Of a stretch of DNA of 64,000 nucleotides, positions 10,875 to 20,900 are shown piece after piece (positions within the stretch are counted from its first letter, which is position 1; each line of letters begins with the position of its first letter). Source of the stretch: Ophiobolus disseminans. Its lineage: Eukaryota; Ascomycota; Dothideomycetes; Pleosporales; Phaeosphaeriaceae. The notes below the pieces were generated by a model. It searched no databases. It was not told where the DNA came from and saw only the letters and a program-made list of their open reading frames with translations. The translations under genes and the position numbers were made by a program. Location: the NCBI GenBank assembly GCA_010093685.1, contig MU006219.1, forward strand, positions 124,001 through 188,000. The letters run 5' to 3'.

Positions 10875-12170
10875 ATGCAAGCCCAAAGCCCACCATCCAC
10901 CAGCTTCAGAAACCAATTCTCAGATTCCGCCGCCCGCCCCGCCCGCGTCCTCGACAGCCCCGCCGTAAACCGCCGCTTCTACGCGCCCGACGAAAGCCTC
11001 TCGGGGCGCTTCCGCTCCGCCCCCAGAAAGGAAAAAGACACGGCAAAGTATGCGAGATACAGGAATCGCACGGTGTGGGCACAGGCACTTGTGCTATTTA
11101 ATGTCGTGGGCATACCCATGTCGCAGGGCGTGTACCTTGAGGAGAGGTATAACTCAAAAGATGGGAAGATGGGATTATTCGCTCTGAGTGTTGGGCCCGC
11201 GGTGCAGATTCTGTGTATTCTGGCGGTGCCGATGATGGTGAGGTGGGTGTATGAGCGACGCGGTCAACGGAGTGGGTGGCGTATCGCGTTCCTCGTCGCT
11301 ACACTGCTAGTTGTGTGTGCGCACCTTCTGTTACACTGGCTGGGCGGATACATCCCAAGCTTGATACTCCTGGGCCCCGTGGCGGGAATTGCCTTGGGAA
11401 CGCTGGCGGGGATAAGTACCCTGGTTCTCAGCAGCCATTACCGGTCCGACGTCCCGCTTGTATCCACACAAAGCGGATTCATGGGTTTCCTGGGTGCGGT
11501 GATATATACCGTCCTTGGGGTACTAGCGTACGCACACATCACGACTGCCGCGCTCGTCGCAGCCACGCTACTCGCAGCGTGTGGCTTGATGCGCCGCGTT
11601 GACAATCCACACCAGACCCTTCCAACTCCACCCTTCAAAGCTAAAGTCAAGATTTTAATCCCCTTCACCCTCGGCTACACAATCATTCTCACCACTATCT
11701 TCCTCCTCCCCCTCTATTCTCCCCTCCTCATCCACACACACACCCCACTCCTCGTCTCCCTCGCTACAGCCGCCATATCCGCCTGCCTCGCCGCCCAAAC
11801 CCCATCTCGCCTCGGCATCGTCAACACATTCATCGCAGCCTCAATATTTGCCGGCGCAGTCGCTATTCTCCCGATCTTCACGCCGCTGCCCCAGCTCGCA
11901 GTCCTCTGTGGCGTGGCGTATGGAATCGGGCTTGGCGCTATAGTGGCGCTGGAATCGAAAGTCGCAGCTGGCTTTTGTGGACGGTGGGGTATGGTGGTTG
12001 GGGGTGTGGGTGCGCTGGTTGGGATCGTGGGTGCTGCGCTGGTGATGGAGGGGTTGGAGATGGGGAGTAGGGTTGTGGGAGGTTGTGCGGCGGGGGGGTT
12101 GGTGTTGGGTGGGATATGCGTTGGTGTGGCGAGGGGGATGAATTGCCCAAAGGTGTGGGTTGTTGTTTGA
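10875..12170 (+). CDS. MFS-like multi-pass transporter
   Basis: Single exon, 431 aa from ATG 10875 (MQAQSPPSTSFRNQFSD); an in-frame ATG at 10776 would add 33 basic, low-complexity residues. A hydrophilic N-terminus of about 75 aa is followed by roughly 11-12 hydrophobic helices. The first is TVWAQALVLFNVVGIPMSQG. A basic loop RWVYERRGQRSGWR lies between helices 2 and 3 where MFS proteins carry their charged loop. A glycine-rich last helix pair ends with CVGVARGMNCPKVWVVV. The pattern with a two-half layout fits the major facilitator superfamily, perhaps the monocarboxylate-like branch common in fungi, but no signature motif assigns a substrate. It is probably a plasma-membrane or organelle protein. 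Confidence 0.7.
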   Translation: MQAQSPPSTSFRNQFSDSAARPARVLDSPAVNRRFYAPDESLSGRFRSAPRKEKDTAKYARYRNRTVWAQALVLFNVVGIPMSQGVYLEERYNSKDGKMGLFALSVGPAVQILCILAVPMMVRWVYERRGQRSGWRIAFLVATLLVVCAHLLLHWLGGYIPSLILLGPVAGIALGTLAGISTLVLSSHYRSDVPLVSTQSGFMGFLGAVIYTVLGVLAYAHITTAALVAATLLAACGLMRRVDNPHQTLPTPPFKAKVKILIPFTLGYTIILTTIFLLPLYSPLLIHTHTPLLVSLATAAISACLAAQTPSRLGIVNTFIAASIFAGAVAILPIFTPLPQLAVLCGVAYGIGLGAIVALESKVAAGFCGRWGMVVGGVGALVGIVGAALVMEGLEMGSRVVGGCAAGGLVLGGICVGVARGMNCPKVWVVV

Positions 12171-13039
12171 GGAGGAAGTTCGTGGATTTTATTACGCGGG
12201 TTTTGGGATGCTTGAAAACTATAGGGCTGCCATCAAAGCCCATCTTCTTTGGGAGGGTTTAGATTTTTCTGCGCGGCTCGGTCGGCGCTTTAGTTTGGAG
12301 GGTATTCTACTACTTATTTCCGCTTCTGAGATGGATTTAGTGTTAATTATTATCTATCTCGCCCATCCCGCATCTCCTCCAAAAATCCATCCCCTTTCCA
12401 TTCCTTCTCTCCTTCCTCTTCCACATCCCGTCCCTCCAAACCCATCCACATACACATACGCACACATACACAATACATCCCCTTCTCCAATCCCTCCCAA
12501 CCTCGTCCAATCCCTACTTCTCTCCTCAACTCTGTTAAATCCCACCTATTGCCCTTTCTAGGCTGATACGCTCCCCATCCTTTCCCCTCCCCCTGCCTTC
12601 CCCAAATAATTCGTACTTCCATACCTCAGGGTATCTCACATCACACCAACGCACAAACCAAAGCGCACACACCAAAGCGCACACCCATGGCTCTGTTTGT
12701 TTGCACTTTTTTTATATCGGTGGAACAACAGAGAAGGGGAAAAGAGAAGACATCGCAAGGCCTGATTTAACTTTTAGTGTGCGTGAGGTGAATGGCAGTG
12801 TGTTTTAGTTTAAAAGAATTGGAAATGCTGTCGCAATGCAGGTTGTTGGGGAAGAGAGGAGAAATGAGGGACGGAGGGGCAGAGGCATGTCGTGTCGTGA
12901 ATATCGATTTCGATCTCAATTCGCGAGAGTTGAGTGCGGCATATGTCAGCCTGGCACCTTTGTGCACTGAGTACACTGTGAATGCTCTACTCACGTGACC
13001 CTTCATTTCTGCTTACTCAGCTCATTTGTGTATATAATC
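12171..13039. other. Intergenic with pyrimidine-rich tract
   Basis: 3' flank of the transporter. The plus strand at about 12355-12625 is strongly C/T-rich with ACACATAC-type simple repeats, and a (CAAAGCGCACAC)-like repeat occurs twice near 12657-12685. No coding signal. Confidence 0.5.
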
Positions 13040-13800
13040 GCTCGCTGTAGCTCCCTCAATACAAAAACCTTCTTCCTCCTTTTTGCCCTGTCTCTAACCT
13101 CCGACAATCCTTTATATTCTAATTCCACCCCATGGCCAAACCCGAGACCATTGACCTTGATCGGCTGAACTTCCGAAATCACAACTTCATAGATTGTTCG
13201 ATCTTGATATTCGGACTCAGGACGCCATCGACATGTGATACTTCTCATTATAATTTGCAGCGGAGAGGAACAGACCACCGGTTGATCCCATTGTGGTTTT
13301 TGTCCTTATAGCCAGAGTTTTCCTCGCTTTTGTGTACCGTAAATCTGCAGTAGATGTGTAAGGAATAGAAGCGGAGGAGAGGAGGGGAGGAGGATTTATA
13401 CACCACTATAATTCCAAGGCAGAACGCGAGACCATGAGGCCCGAGCCTGGGCACTTGCACTTGCAAAACCTCAGACTCATGGACAGCGCAAGCTTGAATT
13501 TTGGGCTCAGGGCGCCATTGGCATCTCAGATCCCCCAATTTGTTTTGTCGTAGGGAGCACCAGACCATCGGCTTTTCACACAGAGGTTGTACTCCTCATA
13601 CAGAGTCCTCATCTAAGTTTTTGTTTGCTGTTTTTCGAATGCAGGTGCGTGGAAACAAGAAGCGCGGGAAGAAGGGAGTATTTATACCCACTTCCAATCC
13701 AAGCTCCGCGGCAGAGCGGGTGTCCATTGATTCTAATGCTCGTGGCTTCCAAGGTTTGACTCCTCACATGCACACCGTTTTCAGCTTCTTCCAAGCATAA
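13040..13800. repeat. Diverged direct repeats, unit about 290 bp
   Basis: Two similar blocks can be aligned by eye. Anchor 1: TCGGACTCAGGACGCCATCG near 13211 and TGGGCTCAGGGCGCCATTGG near 13502. Anchor 2: ACAGACCACCGG near 13270 and CCAGACCATCGG near 13561. Anchor 3: GGATTTATACACC near 13393 and GTATTTATACCCAC near 13678. Spacing is 285-291 bp each time. The copies differ at many positions, so the duplication is old. No translated domain is seen; the TATA-like string recurring in each unit is noted but unproven as a promoter. Confidence 0.6.
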
Positions 13801-14489
13801 TGCATTCTGTTCGGCAGCCTCCAGGCCCTGCCCGTGAGAACAGGCACGTGCTGCCAAAGAGCCTACCTGTTTGGGCTTAGCCCGTTTCCAACTCCATCAA
13901 CTCAGTCGAGTTTCCCATAGAAATCCATCACCAATTCCACCCACTTCAATGCGCCTACTCTTGTGCCTCTCATCACATTCTGCAGTAGGAGTGTAGAGAT
14001 CAAAAGCGATAAGAGAAGAAAGAAGTGTGTATACCTCAGAACAGCTGAACAAGAGATCATGGTCCTTGGCGGCTTGAGTTTCTACCCTTTTTAAGACCGA
14101 TCCCATGGGTTTCGAAACACACCGAGGCTTTTCAGGAATCAACATGACAGCGAAGCTCATATCTTTCAAACACATCTGAGGGCATCGGGGGGGCATGCCT
14201 GGGAAGATGTTGGTTTTCGATAGTAAAGTGTGTAAGTCCAGCAACGGAGCTGGCCAGCATGCCACAAAGTCGAAGAACTTTTGGTGTTTAGAAAATAAGG
14301 TGCAGAAGTGTTGGAGCGAAGAGAACGCCATGAGTACCACGAACAAGGTATTTGGATGGTGGAAATCCAAAGCCAGTCGCAAAGACAAGAGAACATAAAG
14401 ACGGCCTGATGAGGGTTTTGTGCACAACGCACACTCAAGCAAGCAAGTATACAGTAACACATGAGTCTGTGAACTGACGGTTTTGCGTC
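13801..14489. other. Gene-free stretch between repeat blocks
   Basis: A minus-strand frame of 187 codons (13897-14460) covers most of this stretch but shows no domain, has biased Cys/Leu/Ser content and overlaps other frames of equal length. I treat it as non-coding, possibly further diverged repeat copies. Confidence 0.4.
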
Positions 14490-15380
14490 CTGTTATGACT
14501 GAAGCGCAGTTGTGATTTCTGGAGCAACAACGCCCGACAAACTAGTAAAGTGGGAAGGGAAGGGAGAGAAGGTCATTCCAAGCGGAGCAGGCGTATTTCG
14601 TGCACAATGACCAGCCAGCCAGGCAGAAAGCACATGAACCTGTGGGTGAAGAGCTTTTGTGCAGTCATGACTCGAGCAATGTTGTGATTTATGGAGCCAG
14701 GATAGGCTGCAGGTGGAGAAGAGTGGAAAGAGAGGGAGAGGGAGAGGGAAAGGGCATGCGAAGCGGAAGATGCAGTTTCGCGTAAGACACATGATCATAT
14801 TGGGAGAGGGTTTTCGTGCAGTCATAGCCTTCCTGCAATTGAATCTTTGGAGCGACAACATCTCGGGTAAACCAGCAAGGCAGAGGGGGAAGAAAGTCAT
14901 CGAGTAGCTTTGGTGAATTTTAAAACAACGGGCCACTGAGGCGGGAGACATATTCACATTGATGAAAGGCACAAGTTGTGGCATTATGTTGTATGTATTG
15001 GAAGGCGCGTGAGAGCCTATATGAGGCTCTCAGAGGCTGCCAAGGCACTGACTACGCGCGATCACGTGAGAGGTATCAGTGGATCATCGGCTCTGTCCAA
15101 CACACATTATTACTGAAATTTCGTGCAGTCATAGCCTTCCTGCAATTGTATCTTCAGAGCCACAACGCCTAGTAACCCAGCAAACCAGCAAGGCAGAGAG
15201 AGAAGAAGATCATTGAATACCTCTGGTGATTTCTTTGGACGATGAAGCACGGAGGCAGAGCACATGGCCCTACAGTACCTAGGTAGTCACAAGTAGATTT
15301 CAAACAGCCATGACTTTGATGATGATGGTTTTGTGGAGCCACAGAACCGTGCAAGCCAGCAAGGCAGACAGGAGGAGGTA
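14490..15380. repeat. Irregular diverged direct repeats, about 160-180 bp apart
   Basis: A recurring block begins with an AGTCATG/A-type anchor and ends with CCAGCAAGGCAGAG. Copies begin near 14492, 14661, 14820, 15127 and 15306. The two best copies (14813 and 15120) share TCGTGCAGTCATAGCCTTCC followed by TGCAATTG, then a GGAGC/AGAGC..ACAAC segment, then CCAGCAAGGCAGAG. Spacing is 169, 159, 307 (about two units) and 179 bp. No open frame spans the block. It adjoins the more regular array to the right. Confidence 0.55.
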
Positions 15381-15429
15381 CCGGATTTCAATAGCAGCCA
15401 ACAAAGCACGTCGACGTGCATAAACAAGA

Positions 15430-16500
15430 GTGAGTTTTGTTTGGAGAAGAGGAGAAACAGATCGGCCATGGAAAGTTGCCAATGATCGTTTTCAGTGCCA
15501 TGATCCAGTTGCTAGTAGTGTTCAACAAGGTCCTTCCGAGGCGCAGGACATGGCATGAGCGCGTGTTTGGTTTCCAGAGGTCCATGCGAAAAGTGGTGGG
15601 TGACTTTGGTGGACGACAGAGCGGGACGAAATGGTACTGCCGACTCAAACTTTTTTTCAGAGGAGAGGAGAGAGAGATCGGACATGGTGAGTTCCCAACA
15701 TTATTTCTAGAAGCATGTGTAAGTGCAGATACGTGTTTGGAAAGTGCGAGACAAGTGTCGTGGCGTAGTGGCATTGGAGTCTCGGAATCTCATGACATCG
15801 GTGCGTGTCAGTTTGCAGACTTGGTGCCGGACGACAGAGGCAGAGAACATGATTAGGCAGGCCATGAATTTGTTTAGAGGAGAGGAGAAAGAACTCAAAC
15901 ATTGAATTCGTCAACGACGCTTTTGGAAACACAAGCCTATTGTGGGGGTTTTTCTGAGACCTCGATTCCAAGGTGCAGGACATGACGCAGGCGCATATGA
16001 GTTCCAAAAGCCCATACCATCGGTAGTTGTCAATTTTGGTGCCGGACGCCAGAGCACAAAGACATGAACCACCGAAGACATGATTCTGGAGAACACGCGA
16101 GAAAAAAGAGCTCAGCCATGCATCTCATCTGCAACGCTTTGTAAAGCACATAGCCTGGAGCTCTATATTTTTGACAAGTCGACCTCCGAGCGCAGAACGC
16201 AACACTTTATATCGTTTCCCGAGCGCACGACGCCATAAAAATGCGTCTGGAAGGGTTTGCCCGTCAAACGCGATTGCGGTGGATGTTCTTTTCTGGAAGC
16301 ACATGGAGCTCGAGCATTGCATTGTTGGCTTCGGTCTGCGGGTGCAGGACATGTATAAGGCGTAGTTGGACTTCGAACGGCGCATAATGGTAGTACGAAT
16401 GCCATTTTCGTGCAATACAGCAGGGCGTGGAGACATACATGAGTAAGATCTTACTTTTTGGACGAGGGGAAGAAGCCATCAGTGGACTGCATCAGTCTTT
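15430..16500. repeat. Tandem repeat array, about 5 units of about 213 bp
   Basis: Anchors recur at even spacing. The GGAGAGGAGA-type anchor is near 15441, 15657, 15873 and 16088, with a weaker copy near 16290 (intervals 216, 216, 215, about 202). A second anchor, GGACGACAGAG or GGACGCCAGAG, is near 15613, 15829 and 16041. A third, GCAGGACATG, is near 15542, 15973 and 16342. A fourth, GA(A/G)CTC followed by an ATTG- or ATGC-type string, is near 15891, 16109 and 16308. Units are about 60-75 percent alike by eye. No reading frame is kept across units, so this is a non-coding satellite-like array rather than a repeat protein. Confidence 0.65.
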
Positions 16501-16749
16501 TTTGACAGTTTGGTCAAGTGAGTGGCAGATGGTAAGAGAGAAGAAGACGGCGGAAGGAAAGCTAATTTATACTTCTCATCAGCGTTCGTCTCGATCTACT
16601 TTACTCCATCGGCTGACTAAGTCCTACGTGAACAAAAATCCTCCTCCTACTATGGTACACATCCGTGGTATCAATTTTAACGAGCCCTCGAAGCCGAAAG
16701 TCTCTAGCAAATCCCAAACGCCATCGCTATGCATATCAAAACCACTTCC

Positions 16750-17541
16750 CTACTTGCGCATGCCCGAAAAGTCCTTGAGGATATGGGCCATATGTGTATT
16801 CGTCTGCTTTCCGCCCTGTCGTGGCGCGCGCTTCTTCTTTTGCTTGGGCCCGCCGTTGTTGATCTGGCGGGGCGCGGTGGCAGCGTGCAGGCCGATGTTC
16901 ATGAGCGTGGTGCGCAGCTCGTCGGGGTTAGCGGGAATGGCGATCTTGTGCCACTCGTTGAGGAACTCCGGGTCCATGGTCAATACGAGCGACGGATCGT
17001 TGTCCCAGACAGTCTTCGCCACGCCGTCCTTTGCGCGCTTGACGAGCACCTCCTTCTTGTCCTCCATGGCCTTGATGTCGTCGGCCACGCTCGCCCAGCC
17101 GTCCTTGAGGTCCTTGATAGACAAGCCCTGGGCCGACTTCTGGTTCTGCAGGTAGCCCTTGAGCTGTGCGGGGTTGCGGATGTCGAGCTTGGGCTTGTAG
17201 CGATACTTGTCGTTTGTGGCGTCCCAGGCGATGCGGTTGCCGGCGCTGTCCGACTGGTAGAGGACGCGCAGCTGGGGTCGCTGCGCGTTCTGGGGCTCGA
17301 CGCCGAGGTAGTTCATGATCTCGTCGAAGGTCATCCATTTCTTCGTCTCGCGCAGGTAGTCGATGGTGTAGGTGAGGCGCGTGTACACGTGCTCGCCCGT
17401 GCCGGCGTCCTGGGGCTGCGAGTAGACGACGGCGGCACCCTCGGCGGGGCGCTTGCGCTTTGCGCCGCTGGCGGACGTGTTTGAGGGGGTCGGCGAGGGC
17501 GCGTTGACGCGGGCGGCCGAGTTGGCCTTGAGGAAGGACAT
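16750..17541 (-). CDS. TFA2: Transcription initiation factor IIE subunit beta
   Basis: Single exon, 263 aa. After a basic, serine/proline-rich N-terminus (GAKRKRPAE) comes the first winged-helix region (YTRLTYTIDYLRETKKWMTF, about 53-72, then DEIMNYLGV). The second winged helix follows (RIAWDATNDKYRYKPKLDIR, about 103-122). The C-terminal helical part includes LDPEFLNEWHK-like sequence and a basic tail GPKQKKKRAPRQGGKQ. This matches yeast Tfa2/human TFIIE-beta, which with TFIIE-alpha recruits and regulates TFIIH at RNA polymerase II promoters. Length is close to the fungal norm. The gene is divergent from the MLP1 homologue, 362 bp apart. Confidence 0.92.
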   Translation of the reverse strand: MSFLKANSAARVNAPSPTPSNTSASGAKRKRPAEGAAVVYSQPQDAGTGEHVYTRLTYTIDYLRETKKWMTFDEIMNYLGVEPQNAQRPQLRVLYQSDSAGNRIAWDATNDKYRYKPKLDIRNPAQLKGYLQNQKSAQGLSIKDLKDGWASVADDIKAMEDKKEVLVKRAKDGVAKTVWDNDPSLVLTMDPEFLNEWHKIAIPANPDELRTTLMNIGLHAATAPRQINNGGPKQKKKRAPRQGGKQTNTHMAHILKDFSGMRK

Positions 17542-17903
17542 GGCGGAGATAGGAGTTGCGGGAGGTGCGGAGTTGTGGTGGTTGTGGTGGTTGTGTTGTG
17601 GGTGTAGTGTCGCGGAAGTGCAGCTTCTAGCTAAAGAGTCGCACGGCGGTGAATGTTGTCGGATGGAGGCAGCGCAGTGAAAGAGAGTCAGGGTGGGTCC
17701 AAGCTATGATGCGGCGGCCTTGGCGCGTGAGGCTAGTGCGATCACGTCCCTTCCCTAACAAAGTAAACGACTCGCGACTGCTGCTTCTACATCTCCCCAC
17801 GCCTTCATTGTCTCAACTCTCCTTTGTCCTTTCTTTCTGCATCTGACATCCACGACCGTCAACGATGCAGCCAACCACACAGCAATCCTATTAATTCACA
17901 ACC
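17542..17903. promoter_or_regulatory. Shared divergent promoter of TFA2 and MLP1 homologues
   Basis: Only 362 bp separate the two start codons, so this interval must serve both genes. It has a G/T-rich run on the plus strand next to TFA2 (17555-17610) and a C/T-rich run with CTTTCTTTCTGC just before the MLP1 start. No clear TATA box is seen on either side, consistent with housekeeping-type promoters. This is an inference from position. Confidence 0.6.
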
Positions 17904-20900
17904 ATGGCGGCCGCGATTGACGTCGGCTACTTGGCCGCGTCGTATTCCGTCCCAGAATCAAGCATACAGTCGTTACTTTCAGAACCCACCGCCGAGCTGG
18001 TGCAGTCGCTGCTCACCCAGATCGAGTCCAAGGCGCGCGAATTCGAGGACCTACAGTCGGAGAAGCTCAAGGTCGATGTCGAGCTCGACAATGCCGTCCA
18101 GAGCGCAGAGCAGCGCGCGCGCACGCTAAAGGCCGCCGCAGAGAAGGCGCAGAAGGAGGCGGCCGAGCTGCAGCAGAAGCTTGCCCAGGAGGGTGAGTGC
18201 TGGACATGACGTTGTAACCGATTTTCACACTGACATGCGCAGAAACCGCGCGGCAGCAGGTCGAGGCCGAGCTGCACGCCCTCCAGACGAGCACCGCGAC
18301 ATCGTCCACCCAGGTCCAGACCCTCGAACTGCGCATCCGCACCCTCGAGGCCCAGAACCGCGATGCGCTCGCGACCTATGACACCAAAACCACCGCCTAC
18401 GACCGCCTCGCCAAGGAGCTGTCCGAGCAGCACCAGAAGTTCGTCGACCAGCGCAAAGCCCTGTCCGCGCTCGAGGAGAAGAACCAGACGCTCGAGGGCG
18501 CCGCCAGCAACTTCAAGTTCCGCGAGACCAACCTGCAGCAGGAGATGGAGCTCCTCCGCAAGAACACCGACTGGTACGAGGCCGAGCTCAAGACGCGCAG
18601 CGCCGACAACACAAAGTTCCGTAAGGAGAAGAACGCCCAGGTGGCCGACCTCCAGCGTGCAAACGCCGACGCCTCCGACACCATCGACTCCCTCCAGCGC
18701 ACCGAGGCCCTGCTGCGAAAGCACGTGGAAGAGCTAAAGGCCAAGGCCGACGAGGATCGCCTGCTCATCCAGCAGCTCGAGGACGACGCCGCCACCAACG
18801 AGTCCAACTTTCGCAGCGAGCTCGACAATGCGAAGCGCCTGGCCGCAATCCAGACCAAGACGGCCGCCATCACCAAGAACCGGCTTGACGAGCTGACGAG
18901 CGAATACGCCAACATTCAAGAGAGCGCCGCCGAGGAGGTCGGGCAGTTGCAGGCAGACGTCGAGCTGGAGCGCAACAAGGCCGCTGAGGCAGAGGAGCGC
19001 GCGGCCAACCTCGAGTCGATTGTCGAAAACCTGGAGCGCGAGGCCACTCAGCTCAGGAGCGCTGGACACCTCCCCGGAACACCACGACGTGGCGCCAACG
19101 GAAGCGTTTATGGCAGTCTTAGTCGCGCAGGCTCCCCCGCAGGCGGCATGACCAACACCAAGATCTTTGCCGAGAATAGCTCCCTCAGAGACCAACTGCG
19201 CGATTCCCGGAACGAAAACGAGCAGAAGGCCGCCCTAATGCAGAACATGATCGAGGAGCTGGAGCAGCTCGAGCCTGCCATTGAGGAACTCCGACGCAGC
19301 AACGAGTCTCTTACCGCCCAGATTGGCGAGATTTCGAGTGACCTCGAAGATGCCATCGCGGAAAAGGACGCCGCTCGGAAAGAGGAGCGCAAGGCTCGTG
19401 GTGATCTGGAGGGTGCTCAGCGAGAATGCATGCAGCTTCGCCAAAACGTCCAGGACCTCACTGTGCAACTCCGATCTCTCCTGTGGCGACAACAAGCCGC
19501 AGAACAGGGTCTGGCGTCGCTCACAGCAGAGCAGCAGCAGTTCATCATCAACACCGAGAACAACCAACTACCAGAAGGTCATTCTTACGGCGATACCGCA
19601 ACGGACATGCTCATCTCCCAGCATCTTGTCCTGTACAAGAACATCACAGAGGTCCAGGGTCAAAACGCAAACTTACTTAGGACGATTCACCAAGTCGCTC
19701 AACAGCACGAGGGCGAGGAAGCACGCAACAACAAGGTGCAGCAAGAGAAGGACCAGGCAGAACTCAGCAAGTTGCGCACGCGAGTCCAGGAATACGAGGA
19801 TCAGCTCAAGTCGCTCAACACCCGTGCCCACAGCTACAAGAAGGAGCGCGACATGTATCGACAGGTAGCCACCAGCCGAGGCATCGTGCCGCAAGACGCC
19901 GAGACCGCATCAGCCTTTGGCCAGTCATTCAACAGCCAAGCACCTTTCACTCCGATGAAGAATGCCGGAGCCTCGCAATTCAATGATCAAACCCCACAGG
20001 CGAGCCACATCCCTGGAGTCGACAAGCTTGTCAAGGATCTCCAGAACCAGGTCGATATCCTCAAAGAGGAGAGCGCCACCGATCGCGCTACCTTGAAGTC
20101 TCAGGTTGAAGGTCTCACCAAGGACAACAACCAGCTGCAGAGCGAGCGACTCCGTCTTGACAGCCAAGTCAGGCGGGAGCAGGAGCGCTACGCCCGTCTC
20201 GAGGGTTCGATCAAGATGATGGAAACGGAGAAGGACACCCTGCAGGAGCGTTACCACACCATCCAGGCAACCTTGGCCAAGCAAGATCACAAGGTTGTCA
20301 AGGCGGAACAGGAGGCCGTAGACGCTCTTGCTAGAGTCGAGGGCCTTGAACACGAGCTCTCGAACCTCAAGGCCTCCCAATCCATGTGGAAGACTATCGA
20401 GGCACGCCTGACGGAGCGGAATCAGGAGCTCATCGATGAGCGTGACCGTCTGAGCAAGTTGGTAACGGAGGTTCACAAGCTGCGCAACGAGCAAGAGTTA
20501 GCTACTGCTGAAAACCGCCGTCGTCTCCAAGACCGAGTGGATGCCCTTGAGAACGAGCTTCAAAGCGCGCAACGCAAGCTCGACGATGAAGTCTCAGAGC
20601 ACAAGAAGGCAACCATGCAGCGCGACTACGAGCGGACGGAGTCGCAACGGAGGATCGATGACCTTGTCAAAGCCAAGAACGAAGCTGACGTACGATGCGC
20701 CTCTGCAGAAGCAGCTCGCCAACAACTCGACCAACGTGTCAACGAATTGCAGTCTCAACTCCATACTGCCGAGGAGCGTGTGCAGTCTTTACGACCCATT
20801 CCGACTCCGCGAGCTAATGGTGCTGCCGCCGCCGACGACGAAGAAGTCCCCACTCGTGAGGAAGAGCTGGTCGCGCAAGTGTCAGACCTCGAGCGCAAGC

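Noticed and set aside
13897..14460. Minus-strand frame of 187 codons in the repeat field
   Set aside because: No domain, unusual Cys/Leu content, bordered by non-coding tandem repeats; several competing frames.
16729..17484. Plus-strand frame of 251 codons opposite TFIIE-beta
   Set aside because: Leu/Val/Gly-rich mirror of the conserved gene, no domain.
17927..18724. Minus-strand frame of 265 codons opposite the start of the MLP1 gene
   Set aside because: Leucine-rich mirror of coiled-coil codons; crosses the first intron.
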